Notes: generated from the sequence alone by a model not told the origin. A stretch of DNA of 64,000 bases from Isoperla grammatica (GCA_945910005.1 OX246747.1:9254525-9318524); one strand, 5' to 3'. Counted from the first letter of the stretch, positions 1 through 10,143 are shown. A program made the numbers and translations.

Positions 1-2558
1 CCTCATTAATTCCACATAATGATGTCAAGGGGTGTTTTTGCAACAGTGATACCTCCTCTACCACTTCCAAATGTGTTCGAGCCAAGAGTACATCGTGTTT
101 TTCGTGTTTGCCCAGTGAAGAATTGTGCAGTTTAAGGTCATGTTCTTGTAAGCCATGTGCTCGTGATAAAAGTCCATTATGCCAAGGCCCTGGGCCCATC
201 AGGCCCTCTCAGCAGCCACGTAAGTGTTCTACTTATATTCCTACCTTTACAGTGCTAAACGCATCGGACCTGGAACCCATTGTGAACGAAATGGAGTGTT
301 TACTTAATAAGTTAAGGGCCGTAATTGATAGGCCTAGCCATGACCACCCTAACCTCAAAATCACGACGCCGGACTGCAACAGCAACCCACGCGACGGCGA
401 GCTCGACACAGTAGTCACTGCTTATCGTACCCAGACTCTAACCCAGACCACAGCCACCAACTCAGCACCATTGGGTTCGACTGCACCCACCCTGACGCCT
501 AGGCTCTCTCAGGTAGGCCTAGTTAACCCTGGCCCAGGCTTAGGCCCACACTCAAGCCCAACTCCCTCGTCATTTTCTGAGGCAGTGAGAAGTCTCAAGA
601 CCTCAAACAAGACCCACAAGGCAACTGAGCCTAGGCCCATCCCGATCCAAACCCAGAAGGTCCTGCAGCCAGATTCACGGCCTAGGCCTACCACAGTCAC
701 AGTACTAGTATCGGCACCAGCAACCGAGTGGACTGAGGTATGTAGGCCTAGATGGAAGGCTAGGTCCGAACCAAAACTGAACCACGGCTCCAACCCTAAA
801 CCAGAGGCGAGGCCCTCAACCACCCAACAGCCTTGCTCAAAAACCACAAACCTGGTCATCAGCGACTCAATGTTTGTTGGATGCAGCTACATCAAGCCGA
901 ATGACATTTATTGGCTGGAAACCCACCCAGGCATTCAAACCTTTCAACTACGGCAGAGGTTGCTCGAGTCAAAAACCGCTGACCCCAATGTACGCATACT
1001 AGTGCTGCACTGCGGCACTAACTCTCTCTACCGACGCAGCACTAGGCAGTTATCCGATGATTTTTATCAACTTCTCAGGACCACCAAAGAATTATTACCA
1101 CGAGCTTTAATCGCCTATACCTCCATCGCCCACCGCAGGGATATCGAGTGCAAAGACCTGGTGAAAGAAGTCAACAGTGAGTTAAAAAGGATCTGCAACG
1201 TTCTGCAAGCCACATATGTTGAGATCAACAACTTTGTTTGCTCAGCATCCCATCTGTCCAAAGGAGGTTTACACCCCAACAAACAGGGCCATGCCAATAT
1301 ACACAACATGCTGGCCGAAGTATGCTCAGTAATGAGTTGGCAACCAATCCCTCCACTTACCTCGAATGTCCCCATTAGGAAAAATACCAGTCACAGCCTT
1401 GCTCCCCCTACTCGGCTCCCATCCCCGTCTATCGCCACAAAAATACCCGGGTCGCTCAAACAGTCAAGATTCGAGGAGGATGGCAAGCTGTACCCAATTC
1501 GCTCTCACAAAACTCCCCCAACCCCCACTAAATGCAGTCTACCACAGCATACCAAAGTCCAGTCTCCCACCATTCCAATCCCCTCACTAACGCATAGGCC
1601 TAGGGCTACCGCCCAGCGAACAAATCCAGCTCCATTAATCACCGAGCTGCAGGGCAATCTATTCGACGCCCCCTCACCAATTCCCCTCGTCCACTGTGTT
1701 GGAGCGGATTTCGCAATGAGCAAAGGGATTGCTGCAGGTTTCAAAAGCAAATTTGGTAGTGTGCGCCACCTTATCCAACAAAACAGAGGGGTCGGAAGCT
1801 TCGCAACACTCCATGCGGAAGGCAGGCTTATTGTATACCTGATCACCAAGCAGCTCTCGAGTCACAAGTCACTACCACACGCCCTGAGAGATACTCTATT
1901 AAACCTCCGAGGCTACTGCGAGCTCTACTTCATAGAGAAACTTGCCATGCCCCGCATTGGGTGTGGCCTAGATCATATGTATTGGCCATTCGTCAAGGCC
2001 ATTATTGAAGATATTTTCCACGACTCGGGAATACAAATCTATATCTACACTCCCCATCCCCTCACCACGGAACCTCAACCAGGGCCCGTCTCGAACCCCG
2101 GACCTACACTGGACGCGGCTTGCGAGACTGCCGCTGAGCCAACCAAAGCCTCCATAATCGCCGAGTCCCAGCCAGTGCCCGACACGACCCTCGAGCCTGT
2201 ACAGAATGCCGTGAGCGAGACTCCTCCTGAGTCGGACTCTCAAGCCCCCACTATTGATGAGCCTCAGCCCGGACTCAATAAAGACCCTGGGCCTAAGAAC
2301 GCGGAGCCTCCAAGTGATCATCTGCCATACCCAGCTGCCGTCGCTATTACTCCAGCTGCAGTTGAACCCGCAGGCCCCGTCGCGGAGCCTCCCAATGCAC
2401 AGTTCGTGTATCAGGCGATACCGGCAATAAGCGAGACCACACCAACCACCCAGGTCCTGGACACTCAACCAGCAGCGAATCGCACCAAAGTGGGGAAAAA
2501 CACCAAAAACACCAGCAACATCCGAAACATCCTATCCCATCCCATCCCCTCCAACTAA
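1..2558 (+). CDS. LINE ORF1: Cys-rich, SGNH hydrolase-like and TARG1-type macrodomain protein (5' partial)
   Basis: The frame is open from the left edge, so the true start lies outside the window; the first in-frame near-cognate codon is TTG at 108. From that point (816 aa) it shows: a Cys-rich segment; a Pro/Thr-rich linker; an SGNH-hydrolase-like region at about aa 247-400, with block I LVISDSMF, block III LHCGTNS and block V GGLHPN; a Pro-rich linker; a macrodomain at about aa 510-650; and a Pro-rich tail. The macrodomain aligns by eye with OARD1/TARG1, the ADP-ribosyl-glutamate hydrolase, and keeps YLITK and MPRIGCGLD, which hold TARG1's catalytic Lys and Asp. SGNH esterase domains are known in CR1-type ORF1 proteins; a macrodomain there is unexpected. 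The SGNH catalytic Asp of the usual DGLH motif is Gly here, so esterase activity is doubtful. The RT ORF starts 17 nt downstream in another frame, suggesting a bicistronic element. Confidence 0.85.
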   Translation, partial: SLIPHNDVKGCFCNSDTSSTTSKCVRAKSTSCFSCLPSEELCSLRSCSCKPCARDKSPLCQGPGPIRPSQQPRKCSTYIPTFTVLNASDLEPIVNEMECLLNKLRAVIDRPSHDHPNLKITTPDCNSNPRDGELDTVVTAYRTQTLTQTTATNSAPLGSTAPTLTPRLSQVGLVNPGPGLGPHSSPTPSSFSEAVRSLKTSNKTHKATEPRPIPIQTQKVLQPDSRPRPTTVTVLVSAPATEWTEVCRPRWKARSEPKLNHGSNPKPEARPSTTQQPCSKTTNLVISDSMFVGCSYIKPNDIYWLETHPGIQTFQLRQRLLESKTADPNVRILVLHCGTNSLYRRSTRQLSDDFYQLLRTTKELLPRALIAYTSIAHRRDIECKDLVKEVNSELKRICNVLQATYVEINNFVCSASHLSKGGLHPNKQGHANIHNMLAEVCSVMSWQPIPPLTSNVPIRKNTSHSLAPPTRLPSPSIATKIPGSLKQSRFEEDGKLYPIRSHKTPPTPTKCSLPQHTKVQSPTIPIPSLTHRPRATAQRTNPAPLITELQGNLFDAPSPIPLVHCVGADFAMSKGIAAGFKSKFGSVRHLIQQNRGVGSFATLHAEGRLIVYLITKQLSSHKSLPHALRDTLLNLRGYCELYFIEKLAMPRIGCGLDHMYWPFVKAIIEDIFHDSGIQIYIYTPHPLTTEPQPGPVSNPGPTLDAACETAAEPTKASIIAESQPVPDTTLEPVQNAVSETPPESDSQAPTIDEPQPGLNKDPGPKNAEPPSDHLPYPAAVAITPAAVEPAGPVAEPPNAQFVYQAIPAISETTPTTQVLDTQPAANRTKVGKNTKNTSNIRNILSHPIPSN

Positions 2559-2575
2559 TAGACCCAATAACACTA

Positions 2576-4195
2576 ATGCGCACTTCTTTAGAACCGAACC
2601 ACAACCCCATGACATGTACGCAAACGACCCCTTCCGAAATAGTCAAGACCATCTCAAACCTAAAAAACACGAATTCCGTAGGCCTTGATGAACTCCCAAT
2701 CAAACTGATAAAGCAGGCAAAACATATTGTTTCATTTCCTCTAGCTCACATCTTTAACTTCTCGGTAGATACAGGAATATTTCCTGAAAGACTCGAGTGG
2801 GCGAAAGTCATCCCAATCTACAAAAATAAGGGCAAAAGGACAGAAATCAACAACTATAGACCTATATCAATCCTCTCGGTATTTTCTAAAGTTTTTGAAA
2901 ACCTAATGAAAACCAGACTTTTTGAATTTCTTAGGGACAACAACATTCTAAGTAATGACCAGCATGGATTCCTACCTAATAGATCCACTAACTCCGCTAT
3001 TAGGAGCCTTATGGAAAGAGTATATGGTGCCATAGACAGTGGTTCAAATGTCTTGGGAATGTTTTGCGACCTCTCAAAGGCTTTTGACTGCGTTGACCAC
3101 ACCATTCTTACCAAGAAACTAGAATTTTATGGGGTCAGAGACAAGGCTCTTGAATGGTTTGTCTCATATCTTAAACACAGAAACCAATGTGTAACTATAA
3201 CACACCAACTCAATGCTAGTACCCGCGTAACTTTCCAATCAAAATCAGACATGAGTTGTGTGGGTGTTCCACAAGGCTCCATTCTTGGACCAGTTCTGTT
3301 CATCATCTATATAAACGACCTTCCGTTAACTTTCCCGGAAGTGCGGATTTTCTTATATGCAGATGACACTAGCCTTCTCTTTCACAATCTAGATGCCGTG
3401 CAGCTACGCGAGTTAGTGATATCTACCTTTGTCATTCTATGTGCCTGGTTTGAATCGAACAAATTAGTACTTAACTCTGCAAAAACCTTCCTAATTCATT
3501 TCTCTGCTTCCCTCGTCAAGGCACCTTTAGATTTTCACATAACAGATGGCAAAGAACAGTTGAAATTTAAAAAAAGTGTGGAATTTCTTGGACTCCTCCT
3601 CGACTCTACACTGACCTGGACTGAACAGATAAACAAAATCTATTCAAAACTTGGCCAAATCTGCTATCTTATAAAAACTGTAAAAACTCTAACGAACCTC
3701 CACACAACAAAAATAATATTCCACTCACTCTTTCAATCTGTACTCAGATATGGAATAACCTTCTGGGGAGTTACTTCTGAAGCCAACAGACTACGCACTT
3801 TCAGAATGCAAAAGCGGGCAGACAGAATTATGTGTGGAGTTGACAATCGCCACCCTTGTCGGGAATTGTTCAGGTTGCACAGCATTCTCACTGTCCCATG
3901 CCTTTTTATTTTTGAAATAGTCACTCACACGAAAGCTAATATTCACCAGCTCACATCAAATGCAGACATTCATTCCCACGACACCAGGTCAAAACACAAT
4001 CTTCATGTCCTCCCAAAGAAACTGTCACTCTCAAAGAAAAGCCCCCACAACATTGGCATCTATCTATATAACCTTCTTCCTAATCATCTCAAAGCCGAAA
4101 CTAATATGTATTCATTCAAATTACAACTGTCCAAATTTCTGATCTCCCATTCATTTTACTCTGTGAGTGAATTTGAAGACGACCTAAAAACATAG
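2576..4195 (+). CDS. LINE ORF2: reverse transcriptase without endonuclease domain
   Basis: An intact 539-aa frame encodes a non-LTR reverse transcriptase. Visible motifs in order: AKVIPIYKNKG and NNYRPISIL (fingers), FCDLSKAFDCVDH (first catalytic Asp), GVPQGSILGPVLF, and the catalytic box LYADDTSLLF, then a thumb and a C-terminus of the HDTRSKHN / IGIYLYNLLP type seen in many invertebrate LINEs. The protein begins directly at the RT fingers. No apurinic-type endonuclease precedes it, because the upstream DNA is the SGNH/macrodomain ORF. The ATG at 2576 lies 17 nt after the TAA of that ORF, so re-initiation is plausible; frameshifting is an alternative. Clade assignment (CR1/L2/Daphne-like) is not certain from inspection. 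Confidence 0.9.
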   Translation: MRTSLEPNHNPMTCTQTTPSEIVKTISNLKNTNSVGLDELPIKLIKQAKHIVSFPLAHIFNFSVDTGIFPERLEWAKVIPIYKNKGKRTEINNYRPISILSVFSKVFENLMKTRLFEFLRDNNILSNDQHGFLPNRSTNSAIRSLMERVYGAIDSGSNVLGMFCDLSKAFDCVDHTILTKKLEFYGVRDKALEWFVSYLKHRNQCVTITHQLNASTRVTFQSKSDMSCVGVPQGSILGPVLFIIYINDLPLTFPEVRIFLYADDTSLLFHNLDAVQLRELVISTFVILCAWFESNKLVLNSAKTFLIHFSASLVKAPLDFHITDGKEQLKFKKSVEFLGLLLDSTLTWTEQINKIYSKLGQICYLIKTVKTLTNLHTTKIIFHSLFQSVLRYGITFWGVTSEANRLRTFRMQKRADRIMCGVDNRHPCRELFRLHSILTVPCLFIFEIVTHTKANIHQLTSNADIHSHDTRSKHNLHVLPKKLSLSKKSPHNIGIYLYNLLPNHLKAETNMYSFKLQLSKFLISHSFYSVSEFEDDLKT

Positions 4196-4379
4196 CCTAG
4201 CATGGAAGTGTCTGTTGGACTTGTATATGAACTAGTATACACTGTATTTTAATATGTTTCACTTTTTATTACCCAGTATTTATGTACATATCTATCTATT
4301 AAGTTCTTATTTTTATATGTATTTGTATCTCTTTGACAATTCCAATTTCCAAACTGTTTTGGATCAACGGAAGCTACTA

Positions 4380-4402
4380 TACAATAAACAATAAACAATA
4401 AT
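4380..4402 (+). repeat. CAATAAA-type 3' tail repeats of the LINE
   Basis: About three direct CAATAAA-type units end the element at 4380-4400. This marks the 3' boundary; ordinary genomic DNA follows. Confidence 0.6.
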
Positions 4403-4608
4403 TGCTCTAAGTTTCTCTAACTCACTCCTCCTTAAAAAAGGAAGGCTTAGAGAAGGTCCAACGACCAGACCTATGTGTCGCTTTCAAACCGGTTTCAGCT
4501 GGGTTTCGCGAAACCAATTCGAGTTTGCTTGATATACGGGAAGATATCAAACCGATTCCTTTCAAACTGCTTTGATGAAATCGGTTTGGACCGCCTGATA
4601 TACGTAGT

Positions 4609-4636
4609 CAATACTGGATCTGCAGATCCAGTATTG
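4609..4636. repeat. Perfect 28-bp palindrome
   Basis: The 14-bp arms, CAATACTGGATCTG and its complement, meet at a PstI-like CTGCAG centre without spacer. The symmetry stops at 4608/4637. No gene overlaps it. Confidence 0.85.
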
Positions 4637-5069
4637 GTATGCACTATCCAGCAACATCCAGTACAATATCTAGAGGGGTATCGGTCCGGGGTTCCTCTTG
4701 GTGAGCCCCCACCTTTTCATATAGTCGAATAAGTTTTGAAGGTCGGCGCCGTGCCGCCAACAGCTATGGCGATCGTCGTAGTTCTGGTAAAAAAACACCA
4801 CAAACAAGGTCAGTACCGCGATGTTTATTAGAACTTAGAAGTGTGGCTTGCCACCATCCACAACCAGGGAGACGTCGCGCTACCAGTGGCGATTCTGAAA
4901 CCAAGAGACTTCTATTAGAGAAATCTGAAAATTTGTCGAGAGCCTTGCGAGTGTTGAGAGGCCGGACTTACCCGAGGGTGATAGCGTGCGTCTGGTGCCC
5001 TCCTGCGCCACGTCTTCATCGCTACTGAACGCTAACAGCCTTCCCCGCGTACTTTCTATATCGGCGTCA

Positions 5070-5500
5070 AGCATCGCCATCTCGCGACCAAAGTCCATTA
5101 CCATGTCCTGCGCCACGTCTGCGGAGCTATTGAACGCGGCTTGCATTCCCCGCGATCTTTCTATATCGGCGTCAAGCATCGTCATCTTGCGACCAAAGTC
5201 CATTACCATGTCCTGCGCCACGTCTGCGGAGCTATTGAACGCGGCTTGCATTCCCCGCGATCTTTCTATATCGGCGTCAAGCATCGTCATCTTGCGACCA
5301 AAGTCCATTACCATGTCCTGCGCCACGTCTGCGGAGCTATTGAACGCGGCTTGCATTCCCCGCGATCTTTCTATTTCGGCGTCAAGCATCGCCATCTTGC
5401 GACCAAAGTCCATTACCATGTCCTGCGCCACGTCTGCGGAGCTATTGAATGCGGCTTGCATTCCCCGCGATCTTTCTATTTCGGCATTTAGGAGCGCCAT
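5070..5500 (-). repeat. 105-bp coding minisatellite (35-aa coiled-coil repeat)
   Basis: Four near-identical 105-bp units plus flanking diverged ones lie inside exon B of the coiled-coil gene. Most differences are single bases (for example Lys/Glu, Asp/Glu and Thr/Ala changes), and the unit keeps frame, so copy number changes add whole 35-aa modules. Confidence 0.85.
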
Positions 5501-5699
5501 GTTCTGAACGTATTCAAAAGCTGTCTCGAGTGCCACGTCTACAGTCCCACTGAACGCGGCCTGCTTTCCCCGCAAGTTTTCTGTTTCTGCGTTAAGGAGC
5601 GCCATCTTGCGGTCGAGAGCGTCTTGGGTCTCATTTAGCCGCCTTTCGTCATTTGCTGCTGAAAACAAACAATTGTCTCAAAACCGCATCACTCTCGCT

Positions 5700-6640
5700 A
5701 TCGACCCTCGAGAGTCTGTAACTGTTAACTGCATATTCGGAAAACGATTAATTCGGTTTCTTTGCGAACTCATTCATTCAATATTACATATCATCAAATA
5801 TGAAACGAAACCAGGCAGAATTTGTTTCAGGCTATTACACGAAAAGGCTACATGATCGGGCTATACCTGTCCGTATCTTCATCAACAGTCTTATTTTCCT
5901 ACGAGATCTACAATCACCCCATGTATTAACTAAATATTGATATTTAAAGGGCCCCGATTCAATTTTTCCTTTTTTGCACACAATATAATTTACATCAACA
6001 TATATGGACTCAAATCGTAATCACTAGGTCATTGAATTCCTGGACCAACCCAACTGATAAACATTGCATAATACAAACGACGAGCTCATGGCGTCGTTGA
6101 ATTTGCAAGTATCACAACGAATATTATTCAGAGAGGTTCAAGACACATGAAAGGACACCTCATGATTCATGAACTATCTCCAACAATCTCACATAATTTC
6201 TGACAAATGAAATTCATTTCAGTGTATTATTACATTTAAGGTACAAGGATAACAATTATTTTAGCACAAAGAATTATGGGAGAACCACGAATGAAAATAT
6301 GCGTCCCCTATACCTAACAGTGACTGACGTGTTTATTCAATTACTGCCCATACAAAGATAGCAAACAATGCAGGCGGAATCATTATCAACAAATAGTGCC
6401 ACGATTTTCTAACAAGGTACTTAACAATTTGCAACATTGAACATGTTTGAAACGGGGTGGAAGCTAATGAAGCTGCAAACTCTAATGCATTCTATGTGAT
6501 ATCACAAAGAAACAATGCCAGTGTATGTATAGGCCTACTCGCCTACCGTGTAACGCTCACTTGCTCTTACATTCTATTAACTCTACTGTCGTTTAATAGT
6601 AAGTAGGTATATTGACTTAAATAATAATAAGGTACATACT
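5700..6640. other. Intron of the coiled-coil gene
   Basis: AT-rich sequence between the donor at 6643 and the acceptor at about 5660. I see no further gene, only short T- and A-rich tracts. Confidence 0.5.
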
Positions 6641-6997
6641 TACCTAAATTTTCAACAACTTGAGTCGTAATCGTCTTAGTACTTTTTATGTACTGCTGCA
6701 ATTTCAGCGAGAGTTCATTAACTTTTAGAGTTAAATTCCCAGTTTCGAGGCCAAAACTTCATCTCGCTACATTCAAATCGGTTTTCAAATCAGTGACAAG
6801 GAGGTTTGTGTGTTTGTAATTTGTTTCTAAATTTTGCACATCCACTTGTTGGGTAACAAACATACTATTGATTTTAGCTCTCAGCTCACTCTCCATCAGT
6901 AAAGCACGCAATTTGTCATCATCGTGCCTACTTATGAGCTGTTCGTGGGTAGACATCTGGTTATGCAAGTCGTCAAGACGTATATATCAAGACGGCA

Positions 6998-7926
6998 ATA
7001 CTTGATGCACCCACTGATCAGCAGAGGTAGTTACTAATACATCCATGTTGTCCGTATCAGTAGTGGCTGGCAATACTTGATGCACCCACTGATCAGCAGA
7101 GGTAGTTACTGATACATCCATGTTGTCCATATCAGTGGTTGCTGGCAATACTTGATGCACCCACTGATCAGCAGAGGTAGTTACTAATACATCCATGTTG
7201 TCCATATCAGTGGTTGCTGGCAATACTTGATGCACCCACTGATCAGCAGAGGTAGTTACTGATACATCCATGTTGTCCGTATCAGTGGTTGCTGGCAATA
7301 CTTGATGCACCCACTGATCAGCAGAGGTAGTTACTGATACATCCATGTTGTCCGTATCAGTGGTTGCTGGCAATACTTGATGCACCTACTGATCAGCAGA
7401 GGTAGTTACTGATACATCCATGTTGTCCGTATCAGTGGTTGCTGGCAATACTTGATGCACCCACTGATCAGCAGAGGTAGTTACTAATACATCCATGTTG
7501 TCCGTATCAGTGGTTGCTGGCAATACTTGATGCACCCACTGATCAGCAGAGGTAGTTACTAATACATCCATGTTGTCCGTATCAGTGGTTGCTGGCAATA
7601 CTTCATGCACCCACTGGTCAGCAGAGGTAGTTACTAATACATCCATGTTGTCCGTATCAGTAGTGGCTGGCAATACTTGATGCACCCACTGATCAGCAGA
7701 GGTAGTTACTAATACATCCATGTTGTCCATATCAGTGGTTGCTGGCAATACTTGATGCACCCACTGATCAGCAGAGGTAGTTACTAATACATCCATGTTG
7801 TCCGTATCAGTGGTTGCTGGCAATACTTGATGCACCCACTGATCAGCAGAGGTAGTTACTAATACATCCATGTTGTCCGTATCAGTGGTTGCTGGCAATA
7901 CTTCATGCACCCACTGATCAGCAGAA
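6998..7926 (-). repeat. 75-bp coding minisatellite, about 12 copies
   Basis: Each 75-bp unit encodes 25 residues on the minus strand (TSADQWVH / VLPATTD / DNMDV). Neighbouring units differ at a few sites, mainly Thr/Met, Ser/Leu and Gln/Glu changes. One unit carries the nonsense base at 7386-7388. Confidence 0.9.
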
Positions 7927-8204
7927 CATTCTAGATCATGAAAACTGGAAAATGACAAATTATCTTCTATCGTATCATTCGAAACTCCTGTATTTTTTTT
8001 TTTACCACAATTGTAGACCACTGGCGATCAGTAATGCCCCTTCGATTGCGTGTACGTGAGAAATGATGAAATCGTCCAATCTTCGTGACAGCTTCTTTTG
8101 CATAACTCTGGTTTAATTCGTCGAAGTGGCTGAGACAGTGCAGGCTTGTTCCACATGACTTGGGTGTTGTTTTTTATTATTTCATTTTATTTTTCATTTC
8201 CAAT

Positions 8205-8555
8205 TCATCCGTACTGTCTCTGGCTTTCGACTGCGGCATTTGATGGTATTATTCTGCCGTACTCGAATACATTCACCATTACTCCCGACCGCAGAGGCAG
8301 TTTCATACACAGTTTAAGCAACGGATCGACAGTTTTCTTCAAGTGCGGGGCATTGTCTCGGTCGCCATCATCACAACGTGAAAGAATTATGCTCTTATTG
8401 TGTATTCTATTGATCCAGATGATCATGTTTTCTGACTCGCTGATAGAGTCAACTGTGTCATCGGAATGTACATTGGGACTAACAATCTCTACGGATGGCG
8501 GTGGTCTGCTCAGAAGGCCGAGATCGAGATGATCTGTCTTCAGGGTCTCGAACAT
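8205..8555 (-). pseudogene. Transposase-like protein remnant, C-terminal part
   Basis: A 116-aa minus-strand frame contains HLKKTVDPLLKLCMKLPLRSGVM and later SNAAVES, split here by description: a Leu-rich segment, then LPLRSGVM, then a Ser-Ala-Val-Glu motif. I recall this order from a widespread invertebrate transposon-associated protein family whose earlier part matches the frame at 8897-9316. The two frames lie in the right order on the minus strand, so they are probably one decayed gene. The exact family name is not certain. Confidence 0.45.
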
Positions 8556-8896
8556 CTCGTTGTGTGACCAGAGGCTAACCGTTTACTTATCTTTTTCTTG
8601 TAGGTTTCACAAGACACTTCCAATCCACTTGTAATTGAGTTTCCTTCTGTTTTAGTCTGTGCGACCACAAGAAGAGCCTAGTTGATTTTTTAGCTTTCTT
8701 TTAAGCTTGTACTTACGATGAGTAAGCCAATTCCTGTTACATAAAACCCTTTAAAGCAGTTCAATTTTTTTTTTAAACAACTCCACATTGTGACGCACTT
8801 GATGAGATGCGTGACATCAACCCTGAGGAAAAATGAAGGTTTTATACAGCTTTGTTATCTTTCAGCAGATGGAAGCAGCTGGTGTCAATATACGAT

Positions 8897-9316
8897 TTAG
8901 TATCTGCCATTTTGGCGAAAACTACAAGCTGCTCTTAACAAGGCCAAAGAGAAATCACAAACAGTATCTTTAGAAATTTTAGCACTTAACCACTCACTGA
9001 GCCAAAACATTAATGAATTTGCATTGTGTCGTTCGGACAACATTTGAATCACCGGTATTTGCCCTTCATGTTCGTTAGGAATACTTATTACTCCTGTGTA
9101 CAGGAAGATATGTTTCGATAACGTCTGTCCAGGTCGTGGAAGTTTGTATGTTAAACCACCAGTTGCATCGATATTAATCTTACTGTAGTTATCTTTTTGT
9201 CTGTAAGCAGAGTAGACTCTGAGCTGATCTGGCGACCAGTAATGGACGATGAATGGATCGAACCCCATATCCAATATTGTTGACCTGAAATGGTCGGTGT
9301 ATTTTAGTAGATTCAA
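8897..9316 (-). pseudogene. Transposase-like protein remnant, central part
   Basis: The 139-aa frame has the segments MGFDPFIVHYWSPDQL, INIDATGGL, HIFLYTGVI, QMLSERHN and VCDFSLALLRA. This DATG / HIFLY / CDFSLALL pattern is typical of a DDE-like transposon protein common in arthropods, cnidarians and other invertebrates; the two Asp residues in DATG and CDFS would be acidic catalytic candidates. No start and no zinc-binding N-terminus are seen, so it is a fragment. An alternative is a domesticated gene exon. Confidence 0.5.
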
Positions 9317-9763
9317 CGCCGATACCGGGCTGTCCGCCAGCCTATCGTTTGTAAAGCCTAGTTCATAGCAACACGGCTAACATGCCTTGCGACCGTGTAA
9401 AGTGACACGGTAGTCCGGTAATTATTCTTCATAGGTGCACGTTAGCAAGGCAAAGCTACTCGAGTGCTTTCTCTTCCCAGAACAGTAATGCCCCAGACAG
9501 TACTAGCGCTACCTAAATGTTAAAATAATGAAAGTTTCATTCGCAAGCTATGGTGTCAGCATCAGTGTTTTTTTTCTCTATGAGCAGCAGCTGTTGTTTT
9601 TACGCTGTGACATTTGACACAAATCCGTGAAAACTTTTGCATCATTTGCTAAAATAGACTAAATACTGCTGCACCAAAAACAATATGTATTCATGATTCG
9701 AAATTATTCTCTGTTCTGCACCAGTCGAGTGCAACAACCAGGCGTTGTTGGCGTCCCGTACAA

Positions 9764-9951
9764 CTATTGTGTGTGAGCGTCTTGCTTATGTCGCTGTGTG
9801 CGCAGCGCCGCGAGTTTACCCGGTACCTTGTGGTACCGGATGTGGTGCTGCGTGAGGGAGGCGGTGCAGCTGCCGCAGTAGGGGCACTTGTGCCGGACTG
9901 CCCGGCCGAGGACACGGCCGTGACGAGGCCCACCACCTCGCACTCGTCGGA
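9764..9951 (-). pseudogene. Damaged duplicate of the zinc-finger gene's exon 6
   Basis: After an ATTACAG acceptor at about 9952 the minus strand reads SDECEVV as in exon 6 of the gene at 19.0-25.7 kb, then needs a one-base shift to continue as RHKCPYCGSCTASLTQHH. The finger Cys and His residues survive, but the frame is broken and ends at a TAG at 9764-9766. The adjoining sequence up to about 10129 matches the intron upstream of exon 6 (22861-23120), minus about 90 bp. It is a segmental copy, not a retrocopy, because intron sequence is included. Confidence 0.75.
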
Positions 9952-10135
9952 CTGTAATTAAGACGAAGGCAATTATTTAGATGAGCGAGCGTAGCGAAGT
10001 GAATCTCTCAATACAACACGATCGGCACTAACAAGGTCGTCACCGGATACAAGTTTTGGAATTTAAACTTTAACCGCAATTTGGTAAAAAAAAATTCAGT
10101 TTCTATTTACAATAATAAAATAATATATCATCAGG
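9952..10135. repeat. Duplicate of zinc-finger gene intron 5 sequence
   Basis: Long stretches (for example the 'caacacgatcggcact' and 'gtcaccggatacaag' blocks) match 22861-23120 closely. The copy ends where a type B SINE starts. Confidence 0.8.
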
Positions 10136-10143
10136 ATGCAATG

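Larger units (their letters stand above)
1..4402 (+). mobile_element. Non-LTR retrotransposon with SGNH/macrodomain ORF1 and RT ORF2
   Basis: The two ORFs are followed by about 180 bp of AT-rich 3' UTR and a short tandem tail of CAATAAA-type units at about 4380-4400, the usual 3' end of CR1/L2-type LINEs. Both ORFs are open and long, so the copy is young. The 5' end is outside the window and no target-site duplication could be checked. Confidence 0.8.
4764..8021 (-). pseudogene. Repeat-rich coiled-coil gene with three in-frame stops (three exons visible)
   Basis: Three exons join with consistent GT-AG sites and phase. Exon A, about 8021-6645, ends TTAG|gtaagt at 6644/6643. Exon B, 5658-4972, begins after ttttcag and ends CGG|gtaagt. 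Exon C, 4894-4764, begins after tttcag and stays open to TAG. Exon A holds 25-aa repeats (DQWVHQVLPATTD core); exon B holds five to six 35-aa helical repeats (core MVMDFGRKMAMLDAEIERSR) with strong coiled-coil character. Exon A has three in-frame stops: TAG at 7386-7388, where a repeat Trp codon TGG became TAG; TGA at 6987-6989; and TGA at about 6759. The rest of the frame is intact, so it is either a recent pseudogene or a damaged allele. Family not recognised. Upstream exons were not found. An AATAAA inside exon C makes the exact 3' end uncertain. Confidence 0.6.
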
